From the NCBI GenBank assembly GCA_027618625.1, contig JAQCER010000133.1, positions 1 to 7,586 on the forward strand: 7,586 nucleotides of DNA, given 5' to 3'. A program made the position numbers and the translations under genes. This document shows positions 1 through 6,564 of this stretch, piece by piece. Each line of letters begins with the position of its first letter. Positions within the stretch are counted from its first letter, which is position 1. The notes under the pieces were generated by a model. That model saw only the letters and a list, made by a program, of their open reading frames with translations, was not told the origin of the DNA and ran no database searches. This stretch comes from Verrucomicrobiota bacterium. Its GTDB lineage: Bacteria; Verrucomicrobiota; Verrucomicrobiia; Verrucomicrobiales; DEV007.

Positions 1-1219
1 TCTATCAATCGTGATGCCTGAGCTGTCCGCGCAAACTGAGAAATTTGTTCCGAATTACGATGAGTCGAAAGTTCCTGACTACGTATTGCCGGATCCGCTT
101 GAGGGAGTGAGCACGGCGGAGGATTGGACGAAGAAGCGCGGCGAGATTTACACCCTGATCGAGCGGGAAATGTTCGGCAAGGCACCAGCCTACAGTGGCG
201 ACAAAATCAGTTTCGCTGAGGATGTCGATGCGTTCGCGATCCTGGAGGGCAAAGCACGGGTTTCGCAGCCGGTTTTGAGGATCGCTGGGCAGGATGTCAG
301 ACTGCTGGTCGTGCAGCCAGCAAAGGCGGCGTCACCGGTGCCGGCTTTCATTGGTTACAACTTCGGTGGAAACCATACGGTCATGGATGACTCCCGAATT
401 GTCCTAGGTAGCGTATGGGGCACGGCTGGAAAAGGGCCGCGGAAGGGGGAGGAAGCGGAGCGGGGCAAAGTGTCGAGTCGGTGGTCGATCGAGAGAATTG
501 TCGATGCTGGGTTCGCCCTGGTGACGATTTACTACGGGGATGTCGATCCTGACTTCGATGACGGATTCAAAAATGGAATCTTTGCTCAATTTCCTGCGCC
601 CAAGGCCTACGAGTGGGGGAGTATCGGAGGTTGGGCGTGGAGCCTCAGCCGCGTGCTCGATTTTCTTGAGCAGAATGACTGCGGAATCGATGCCAAGCGA
701 GTGGCGGTGTTCGGCCACTCGCGCCTGGGTAAGACATCGCTCTGGGCTGGAGCATCGGATCCAAGGTTCGCGCTGGTGATTTCCAATAATTCCGGCTGCG
801 GAGGCGCGGCACTTTCGAAGCGGGCGTTCGGTGAAACGGTGGGGCGGATCAACCGTGCTTTTCCGCACTGGTTCTGCGACAACTTTCAGCGCTACAACGA
901 GAACGAGGCGGCGATGACCTTTGACGCGCACATGTTGCTGGCGCTGATCGCTCCTCGTCCTGTTTACGTCGCTAGTGCCGAGGAGGACACGTGGGCGGAT
1001 CCGCGGGGAGAGTTTCTTGCCTGCGTCGGGGCCGATCCGGTCTACCGACTGCTGGGGACTGAGGGGCTGCCGCAGACGGATATGCCGGGTATCGATAAAC
1101 CGATTCAGGGCACCATTGGCTACCACATCCGCTCGGGGAAGCACGATGTGACCGATTTTGACTGGCAGCATTACCTCAAGTTCGCTGCAAAACACCTCGC
1201 AGCTGGCACTGACAAGTAG
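1..1219 (+). CDS. Glucuronoyl esterase-like hydrolase (CE15 family), 5'-partial
   Basis: Secreted alpha/beta hydrolase resembling carbohydrate esterase family 15, whose characterised members cleave esters between lignin and glucuronoyl residues of xylan. Counting from the ATG at 14 as residue 2 (GTG at 11 as residue 1), the nucleophile motif GHSRLGK lies at 235-241 with Ser237, followed by SNNSGCGGAALSKR at 258-271, which is typical of bacterial CE15 proteins. EEDTWADPRGEF at 324-335 holds a candidate acidic residue (Asp326), and GKHDVTDFDW at 376-385 holds the likely catalytic His378. The frame stays open to the left edge, and LSIVMPELSA followed by QT looks like the end of a signal peptide. 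The true start is therefore probably upstream of the window, and GTG 11/ATG 14 are likely internal codons. The rest of the fold looks complete. Family assignment is firm; substrate is inferred. A plain acetylxylan esterase annotation is the main alternative. Confidence 0.88.
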   Translation, partial: LSIVMPELSAQTEKFVPNYDESKVPDYVLPDPLEGVSTAEDWTKKRGEIYTLIEREMFGKAPAYSGDKISFAEDVDAFAILEGKARVSQPVLRIAGQDVRLLVVQPAKAASPVPAFIGYNFGGNHTVMDDSRIVLGSVWGTAGKGPRKGEEAERGKVSSRWSIERIVDAGFALVTIYYGDVDPDFDDGFKNGIFAQFPAPKAYEWGSIGGWAWSLSRVLDFLEQNDCGIDAKRVAVFGHSRLGKTSLWAGASDPRFALVISNNSGCGGAALSKRAFGETVGRINRAFPHWFCDNFQRYNENEAAMTFDAHMLLALIAPRPVYVASAEEDTWADPRGEFLACVGADPVYRLLGTEGLPQTDMPGIDKPIQGTIGYHIRSGKHDVTDFDWQHYLKFAAKHLAAGTDK

Positions 1220-1332
1220 ATCACGTTTTTGTGACTTTTGACGCATCGCAAATCGTTAGAGGCAGAGACACATTCAGTTCTTCGTGGCGCTACTACGCTG
1301 ATCCACTGTTTCCGTTAGCTCCCTTTAAACCT

Positions 1333-1833
1333 ATGCATCACTCATTCATCAATCACTACTGGGCTCCTGTGGTCGTCAGTTTCAGCGCTCTCGTCGCCTG
1401 CGCTCTGGTCTCGTGCGATCGCGGCCCCGACCAGCGAACCACGTCTGCGCCGACTGCTCCTGCCGCAGTGACAAAGGTCGAAGGAGGCGAATTCAATAAG
1501 TTCTTCCCGAAAGCTGAGGGCGACTACGATGTGATCTTCATTTCAGAAAAAGTGGGCTTCGCCCAGGCGAAACTTGAGAAAGATGGAGATGAACTCGGCA
1601 CTCTTGCAGTGAGCGATCAGGCAGGTAACGCAGAAGAGCTGGCAAACTATGATGCGGCAACTACGAAAATTGGTGGCTTTCCCTCGATTCCCAGTGGCAG
1701 CAAAGGAACGGCAGTCCTGGCCGGACGATTCCAAGTAAAGGTGCGTTCGACGGCGGACTCTTTCTCTGCCAGTGATCGCGAAGCATGGCTTGAGAAATTT
1801 GACCTCGCAGGATTGGCCGGTCTCGCAAAATAA
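1333..1833 (+). CDS. Putative lipoprotein of unknown function
   Basis: Predicted 166-residue protein that I do not recognise. It begins with a hydrophobic stretch (about residues 11-27) ending in LVSC, a good lipobox with Cys28 as the lipidation site, then a Ser/Thr/Pro/Ala-rich linker (about 30-45). This suggests export and anchoring to a membrane. The remaining part, about 120 residues, is mixed charged and hydrophobic without a motif I can name. An in-frame GTG at 1231 would add 34 residues before the signal sequence. I prefer ATG 1333 because it places the basic/polar N-region and hydrophobic core at the very start. No Shine-Dalgarno sequence precedes either start. The next gene starts 43 bases after the stop on the same strand, so the two may be co-transcribed. 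The gap to the upstream esterase is 113 bases. Confidence 0.75.
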   Translation: MHHSFINHYWAPVVVSFSALVACALVSCDRGPDQRTTSAPTAPAAVTKVEGGEFNKFFPKAEGDYDVIFISEKVGFAQAKLEKDGDELGTLAVSDQAGNAEELANYDAATTKIGGFPSIPSGSKGTAVLAGRFQVKVRSTADSFSASDREAWLEKFDLAGLAGLAK

Positions 1834-1876
1834 ACACACCCTCTCCTCCAACCTCAGCAATTCACTAACAAATATC

Positions 1877-2834
1877 ATGGGATTCTTTGATTTTCTCTTC
1901 GGCAAAAAAAAAGCCAGTAGTTGACCCTGCGATCAAACGCGATGAAGAAGGAAAAACCATTGCCAACTATGTCGACGAACTTCCGACTTCCGGAATAACG
2001 GTTCTGGCTCTCAAGTCGCTGGATTTTGTCGCTCCCGGCGAATGGGACAATATCACCAGTTACGATGCGATGCTGAAAAAAGTGAAGGGTGAGACCGATC
2101 CCGGCTTCCTGCGGCAAGTGCGGACGAAATCGCTCGAGCTTTACTCGGATCCTGCGCAAGGCTACCAGGCCGGCCTTAATCTCTACCAGCTCGTCGACAG
2201 CGCGGACAAGGCATTGGGAGCTGCTGCGTTTGCTGATAAAATTGGTCAGAAAGTCAACCTGCTGTCGTTCCTCGAAAAGCTGACACCGAAAGCCGACACC
2301 ACTCAGACGATCGACTTGTCGATGAAGCTGATCGTCGAACTCATTGCCTTCACAAAGGTGAATGGAATTCCCGGCGACAGTTTTGGCGATTTTGTTAAGG
2401 CGCTTGGCGAGTACGGTGGCGAGTCCAAGATTCGCATGGCGGCATTGCTTTGTTTCGACGGACTCATTCCTCTCGGGCCGGATTTTGTGGAAAAGGCCCG
2501 TGCTGGCCTCGGAGGCATGAGCCCCGATCGTCTGGCTGAGAATGCAACCTTCAAGCGAATCGAAAAATTTATCCCTGGCAATATTCTGGGCGACAAGCTG
2601 GAATTCGTCCGTGGCAGTTTTGATTCCGTGACTGGATGGATGGGGAAATTCGTTGCTGACAACGACCTGTCGGTCGGGCGGGTGGCTGGGAAACTGGCTG
2701 ACTACGTGGAAGGTGCTGACGGCAAACTCGACTACCTCGGGGCATTCCTGGACATGTCGACAAACTACTTTGAGCACACCGGTACCCAGAGCATGGCCAT
2801 CCGGCTCATTGATCGTGCGGTCAACGAAGTGTGA
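1877..2834 (+). CDS. Helical cytoplasmic protein of unknown function, frame broken at A9 run
   Basis: I do not recognise this protein. Read from ATG 1877 it gives MGFFDFLFGKKKASS and then a stop. Shifting by one base inside the run of nine A (1904-1912) joins that start to a long open frame beginning PVVDPAI and ending at 2834, a continuous product of 318 residues. The hydrophobic-then-lysine start is a common N-terminus of cytoplasmic bacterial proteins, which supports ATG 1877 as the true start. The only start within the long frame near here is a TTG at 1887, which gives a less natural N-terminus. The body looks largely alpha-helical and acidic, without a signal peptide or clear membrane helix. 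It includes an amphipathic stretch at about residues 135-185 (DLSMKLIVELIAF) and repeated Gly-Lys/Asp segments near the C-terminus. It lies 43 bases after the lipoprotein gene. The break may be a sequencing or assembly error, transcriptional slippage, or a real mutation. Confidence 0.7.
1904..1912 (+). other. Run of nine A at a frame break
   Basis: Nine consecutive A separate the ATG-1877 frame (GGC AAA AAA AAA GCC, stop soon after) from the downstream long frame. Eight A would read GGC AAA AAA AAG CCA and restore one continuous gene. A ribosomal -1 shift would not help, because that frame meets TAG within three codons of the run. Runs of this length are known both as sequencing error hot spots and as RNA polymerase slippage sites. 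Confidence 0.85.
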
Positions 2835-2858
2835 TCATGTGATCGGACGTCCGTCCGC

Positions 2859-2885
2859 CCGCCCGCAAGCTCAATTGCTGGGCGG
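2859..2885 (+). terminator. Strong GC-rich hairpin, possible terminator
   Basis: CCGCCCGCAA (2859-2868) pairs with TTGC-T-GGGCGG (2875-2885): ten base pairs, a six-base loop and one bulged T at 2879. It begins 25 bases after the stop of the 1877-2834 gene and lies ahead of the next gene, as a terminator would. There is no run of T after the stem, so it is not a standard intrinsic terminator. It could instead be an mRNA-stabilising or attenuating structure. Confidence 0.4.
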
Positions 2886-2993
2886 CGAACGTAGATTTCC
2901 TCGGATAGACAAATTGAACATGCTGGGATACGATCGGTCATATCATACCAATGACCATCAGTGCTGATTGAAAAGATCGCGCCCATTTTCCGC

Positions 2994-3623
2994 ATGATCA
3001 TCAAATTCCCTATCTACTCCGCAACGTGCCTCGTTCTGTTCCTCATGAGCAGCGCGATTCCCACGGTGTTCGCCCAGCAACCGAGCGCTCAGATATTCAA
3101 GCACCCGGCCGCAAAAGTCGTTCAAGACTATTTGCGGCTTGCTCTGGCTCGGAAGTGGGAGGCCTCGGCCCAGCTCATCGAGCCGGACTCCCTGGAGAAT
3201 CTGCGCGACAGCTACGTCCGGCGGATCAAGCGGCCAGGCACGACCGTCGAAGAGGAGACTGCGATGGTCAAAAAGCTCGGCAAGGCAGAAGTGGAGGAAG
3301 TCGCAAAAATGACGCCTGTGGAGTTCTACGCCGCTTACAATACGGCTTTGCAGGAAAAGTACGACCTGACCAACGAGGTGCTCACCCTGATCGGCAACAC
3401 ACTAGAATTGCGACTGCTTTCCATCGCGGTCGAAGGAGACGAACTCGCCCACATTCTGGTGCGGACGTCGCATCGCGATAATCGCAATCAGGTGAGCAAT
3501 CTGGAATTGGTGTCACTGCGAAAGATCCATGACAAGTGGATGGTGGCTCTCAACGAGCAGATCCCAACGATCGTGCCGCTTGATGAGATCGATCCTGTGC
3601 GTAAGCCATTGCCTGTGAAGTGA
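2994..3623 (+). CDS. Secreted protein of unknown function
   Basis: Predicted 209-residue exported protein that I do not recognise. Residues 1-27 form a clear signal peptide: Met-Ile-Ile-Lys start, hydrophobic core (ATCLVLFLM), then cleavage after VFA before QQ. The mature part begins with a helix-rich section (HPAAKVVQDYLRLALARKW), continues with a charged helical region, and ends with alternating hydrophobic strands (about residues 140-185: LELRLLSIAVEG, LAHILVR, KWMVAL). The order, a helix with a short-residue scaffold followed by strands, is loosely like NTF2-like/SnoaL folds, but this is a guess. A GTG at 2961 would add 11 residues in front; ATG 2994 gives the cleaner signal peptide and is preferred. 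No Shine-Dalgarno sequence is visible. It is preceded by the palindrome cluster and runs convergently into the esterase gene on the other strand. Confidence 0.75.
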   Translation: MIIKFPIYSATCLVLFLMSSAIPTVFAQQPSAQIFKHPAAKVVQDYLRLALARKWEASAQLIEPDSLENLRDSYVRRIKRPGTTVEEETAMVKKLGKAEVEEVAKMTPVEFYAAYNTALQEKYDLTNEVLTLIGNTLELRLLSIAVEGDELAHILVRTSHRDNRNQVSNLELVSLRKIHDKWMVALNEQIPTIVPLDEIDPVRKPLPVK

Positions 3624-3690
3624 AGTTAGTGAGTGAAACTTCCGTTCCAGGATGGAGAATACACTACGGTCTCAGAAAAAGAAGGCGGGC

Positions 3691-5235
3691 TCACGGGGAT
3701 GACTCCAGTCGTGCAAAGAGCCACTTCATTGGGGACGGCTTTTCTACTTGCGAGTCGCTGACAGGGCCTGGAAGAGCGACTTCGCGATGTGGTCGGCGAC
3801 GAAGCGATTGCCGTCTTTGGTGAAGTGAACGCCGTCGGTAGTCAGGATCCCATTTTCGGCTGAAAATGCGCAGGTAGTCGGTCATCGATTCACGTAGATC
3901 ACAGACGGTGACGCCCATGCGGGTGGCGACTTTGCGGCTGAGGTCAGCGTAGATGTCGAGTGTGGCGTCGTGTCTGTTTTGGCCTCGGTGCTTCTCTCCG
4001 ATCAGTGGGGGAGTGGCGAGGACGACTTGGGCTCCCGCTTTCTGGCAACGGGCGATGACGTCTTGCAGGCCAGATTCGTAGTCTGCTTCGGAGGTGCCAG
4101 AACCCATTTCGAAGTGCCAGACGTCATTGACGCCGATGAAAATAGAGACGACTGACGGAGCAAAGGCGAGAACATCACGGTCGAGGCGAGCGCAGATGTC
4201 CGGAACTTTGTGTCCACCGATTCCCGCGCCGATCAAGCGGGCGTCGAGATCAGGTCGGCGCTTGTTTAGTTCGTTCTGAAGGAGTGTGATGTAGCCATCT
4301 GGGCCGACGCCTGCGGCAGTGAGGGAATCTCCAAGGAAGACGATTCTCTCGCCTTTTGCCAAAGGAGAGTGCGCCGATCCGAGCGCTTCGATGCCCGCCA
4401 GGGGACGCTGATCAATAGAAGCGAGCCGTTGTTGGAACATCCAGGTCAATAGGTGGTTGCTGTTATCACTGTAAGCGGGAACCCAGGAATCGTGCCCGCG
4501 TCCGGGAACTTCCGTGTAGCGGGGAATGCCACCACTTTGGCGGATCGCAGCGATCATGTCACGGCTTCTCCTGACCGGCACCACCCAATCGACGTCACCG
4601 TGATACGCCCAGACGGGAGTCGTGGTGAGGCGATGCGCGAGATCGGCATCGCCACCACCGCAGATCGGAGCCACTGCAGCGAACCAATCCGACTTGCGCA
4701 CGGCGAGATCCCAGCTGCCATAGCCGCCCATCGACAGACCAGTCAGGTAGATGCGTGACCGATCAATGGGATTTCCGTCGAGAGTCGTCAGCAGTGCCTG
4801 AATAGCGACGTCCATCTGGGCTGTGGTCGGTACCTTTGAGGAAGGAGGCGACGTGTCCTCCCATGAGGTCTGTGTCCAGCGCTGGTCGGTGCGGCATTGC
4901 GGAGCAATGAGGAAGCAGGGGAAGCGCTTTCGAAAACCCTCCTCCTTGAAAAGCGTCGGGAAGTGGGCCGTCTGAATCCGATTGTCGTCCCCACGCTCGC
5001 CTGCTCCGTGGAGGAACAGCACCAGCGGGTATTGCTTTCCTTCTTCAATGGCATCCGGCTTCAGCAGCAGATAGCGGAAGGGTTCCTCCGAATAGGCACC
5101 GCCGGTGTAGATCAGCGATTTCTCTTCAAAAGGGGCAAAAGGGGCCAACCCCGCTTGCTCCTGAGCAAAGGCCAACGGATACGGAATAACGGCGAGCAAC
5201 GCACAACTGAGTGAGGCGAGGATGGGGAGTTTCAT
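3691..5235 (-). CDS. Secreted two-domain esterase: alpha/beta hydrolase + SGNH hydrolase, C-terminal frameshift
   Basis: Exported enzyme with two hydrolase domains, probably removing acyl groups from polysaccharide. Numbering from ATG 5235: signal peptide 1-25 (cleavage after AFA before QEQ). An esterase/PHB-depolymerase-like alpha/beta hydrolase occupies about 40-275, with FLHGAGERGDD (about 74-84), nucleophile GLSMGG (Ser168), Asp216 in HGDVDWVVP and His248 in GRGHDSW. An SGNH/GDSL domain follows from about 295, with FLGDSLT (Ser304), a block II Gly near 336-341 and GVND (Asn370). As sequenced, the frame leaves the SGNH family after Ser459 and ends in an Arg-rich tail with its stop at 3691. 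The adjacent frame continues naturally as ENGILTTDGVHFTKDGNRF to a TAG at 3744-3746, giving a restored protein of 497 residues with the catalytic Asp-His. An upstream ATG at 5301 would add 22 residues before the signal peptide and is less likely. It is the last gene of the minus-strand group, 111 bases after the oxidoreductase. Confidence 0.85.
   Translation of the reverse strand: MKLPILASLSCALLAVIPYPLAFAQEQAGLAPFAPFEEKSLIYTGGAYSEEPFRYLLLKPDAIEEGKQYPLVLFLHGAGERGDDNRIQTAHFPTLFKEEGFRKRFPCFLIAPQCRTDQRWTQTSWEDTSPPSSKVPTTAQMDVAIQALLTTLDGNPIDRSRIYLTGLSMGGYGSWDLAVRKSDWFAAVAPICGGGDADLAHRLTTTPVWAYHGDVDWVVPVRRSRDMIAAIRQSGGIPRYTEVPGRGHDSWVPAYSDNSNHLLTWMFQQRLASIDQRPLAGIEALGSAHSPLAKGERIVFLGDSLTAAGVGPDGYITLLQNELNKRRPDLDARLIGAGIGGHKVPDICARLDRDVLAFAPSVVSIFIGVNDVWHFEMGSGTSEADYESGLQDVIARCQKAGAQVVLATPPLIGEKHRGQNRHDATLDIYADLSRKVATRMGVTVCDLRESMTDYLRIFSRKWDPDYRRRSLHQRRQSLRRRPHREVALPGPVSDSQVEKPSPMKWLFARLESSP
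3856..3861 (-). other. Frame break in the SGNH domain
   Basis: On the minus strand the gene reads ATT TTC AGC CGA AAA TGG. One extra base after AGC would give AGC xCC GAA AAT GGG ATC CTG, restoring the conserved SGNH block V. In the restored frame the catalytic Asp codon is at 3834-3836 and the His codon at 3825-3827. The downstream frame contains no stop until 3744-3746, so the lesion is a single missing base rather than general decay. Confidence 0.75.
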
Positions 5236-5248
5236 GGAATGCGTTACG

Positions 5249-5262
5249 CGATCGATCGATCG
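5249..5262. repeat. Short GATC-type tandem palindrome
   Basis: CGATCGATCGATCG is fully self-complementary and made of repeated ATCG units. It sits 14 bases upstream of the preferred start of the two-domain esterase, inside its untranslated leader (or within the first codons if ATG 5301 is used). It could form a short hairpin or be a chance tetranucleotide repeat. No function is claimed. Confidence 0.5.
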
Positions 5263-5346
5263 AATCGAGGGATTCAATAGAGAAGAACTGGAAATGTCCA
5301 CAGAATTGCTGGGGATCGCACGGCGATAGGACGATACTGAAGCCGT

Positions 5347-6522
5347 CTACTCAATGTCCACCCAACGACGCTCTTTCCATGAGATCATGCCGAGTTCCGC
5401 CAGCTCTACCCCTCTGGCACCTTCCCGCAGGGAATAGCGGAACGGATCGCCGAGTGCTACGTGGCGCAGGAACATTTCCCACTGAATTTTGAATGCGTTG
5501 TCGTAGGGGATATTGTTAGGAACGAGTTCCCAGCCGTCGTAAAAATTGATTGGTTGGGGGATGTCGGGATTCCACACGGGCTTGGGAGTGTTCGCGGCGG
5601 ACTGGGTATAGACTTCGCGCAGGCCCGCCACGGCAGAGCCCTTGGTGCCGTGGATCTCGACGGTCAATAGGTCGTCGCGTCTGGGGCGCACGCACCAGGA
5701 ACTGTTGAACTGACACATGGTCCCGTCCTCAAGCAGAAACATCGCGTAGGCGGAGTCGTCTGCCGTGCATTTGTAAGGGCTGCCGTTCTCATGTCGGCGC
5801 TCAGCGATATCGATATTGCCGTGAGCGACCAGGCTCTTGATCGGCCCAAAGAGATTGGCAATGACGTACTGCCAGTGGCAGAACATGTCGATCATGATGC
5901 CGCCACCGTCTTCCGAGCGATAGTTCCAGGATGGGCGTTGCGCGGGCTGATCCGTATCCATTCCGGTGAATACCCAGTAGCCAAACTCGCCGCGGACGGA
6001 GAGGATCTTGCCGAAGAAGCCCAGCTCTTTCAGCATGGCAATTTTGCGAAATGAGGGGAGCCACAACTTGTCCTGAACCACTCCATTTTTGAGCCCAGCG
6101 TTCTCAACCAAATCGGCAAGGCGATGGGCTTCGGCGGATTCTGTGGCAGTTGGTTTCTCACAGTAGATTGCCTTGCCAGCCTTGACCGCCATCTCAATGA
6201 AGTTTGCGCGCTGTAAGGTGCCGGAAGCATCGAAAAAGATCTCGGATTCGCAATCTCCATACCTTCCCTCCAGAGCGCCCACCAGGTCTGTGGTGTATTT
6301 GTAGGGAATTCCGTTCGCACGGTTGCCGAATTTCTCCGCGAGAGCTTTGAGCTTGTTCTCGCTGCGTCCGGTGAGAATAGGGTCTGGCATCAATGTAAGA
6401 TCGTCACTGACACGCACCCCGCCCTGTTCGATGATCGCGGTGATCGATCTGTCCAGGTGCTGGTTGGTGCCCATGCGTCCGGTGACGCCGTTCATGATGA
6501 TGCCGATTCTGCGAGTTTCCAT
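5347..6522 (-). CDS. Gfo/Idh/MocA family oxidoreductase
   Basis: NAD(P)-dependent sugar or cyclitol dehydrogenase of the Gfo/Idh/MocA family, 391 residues, a usual length. The N-terminal Rossmann half starts with GIIMNGVTGRMG (7-18), a Gly-x-x-Gly-x-x-Gly loop more like that of dihydrodipicolinate reductase than the classical GxGxxG. The family signature EKPTA is at 122-126 with catalytic-type Lys123. The C-terminal half holds GGGIMIDMFCHW (206-217), where Asp212 and His216 match the usual substrate-site positions. No signal peptide is seen, so it acts in the cytoplasm. The start ATG 6522 is preceded by a pyrimidine-rich CTTCTTATCCTCCT, not a Shine-Dalgarno sequence. The TIM-barrel gene ends 42 bases upstream, and pairing of these two families is common in sugar catabolic operons. 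The exact substrate cannot be read from the sequence. Confidence 0.93.
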   Translation of the reverse strand: METRRIGIIMNGVTGRMGTNQHLDRSITAIIEQGGVRVSDDLTLMPDPILTGRSENKLKALAEKFGNRANGIPYKYTTDLVGALEGRYGDCESEIFFDASGTLQRANFIEMAVKAGKAIYCEKPTATESAEAHRLADLVENAGLKNGVVQDKLWLPSFRKIAMLKELGFFGKILSVRGEFGYWVFTGMDTDQPAQRPSWNYRSEDGGGIMIDMFCHWQYVIANLFGPIKSLVAHGNIDIAERRHENGSPYKCTADDSAYAMFLLEDGTMCQFNSSWCVRPRRDDLLTVEIHGTKGSAVAGLREVYTQSAANTPKPVWNPDIPQPINFYDGWELVPNNIPYDNAFKIQWEMFLRHVALGDPFRYSLREGARGVELAELGMISWKERRWVDIE

Positions 6523-6564
6523 AGGAGGATAAGAAGGTTATCGAGTGATGGTGTGGTGGTTCAG

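Noticed and set aside
404..1246. Long minus-strand open frame of 280 codons opposite the CE15 gene
   Set aside because: Arg/His-rich composition with no motif; the opposite strand encodes clear CE15 motifs over the whole stretch.
1238..1266. TTGACG as a -35 box before the lipoprotein gene
   Set aside because: No acceptable -10 box at 16-18 bases downstream.
1875..2777. Minus-strand open frame of 300 codons opposite the helical protein
   Set aside because: The product is Cys/His/Arg-rich and unlike a folded protein. The plus strand has a natural start, good composition and same-strand neighbours. It is not excluded with certainty because the plus-strand gene is frame-broken.
2914..2946. Possible promoter TTGAAC ... 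TATCAT before the secreted protein gene
   Set aside because: Spacing between the two boxes is 21 bases, too long for a standard sigma-70 promoter, and the match is otherwise weak.
3624..3743. Bidirectional terminator between the convergent genes
   Set aside because: Only a short GACT-cc-AGTC stem is visible and there is no T-run on either strand; not enough to call.
3620..3823. Small plus-strand open frame whose GTG overlaps the stop of the 2994-3623 gene
   Set aside because: The GTGA overlap is tempting, but the product is Arg-rich and its 3' half is antisense to the conserved SGNH C-terminus.
5236..5346. Internal promoter before the two-domain esterase
   Set aside because: The 111-base gap leaves room for one, but no paired -35/-10 elements are evident on the minus strand.
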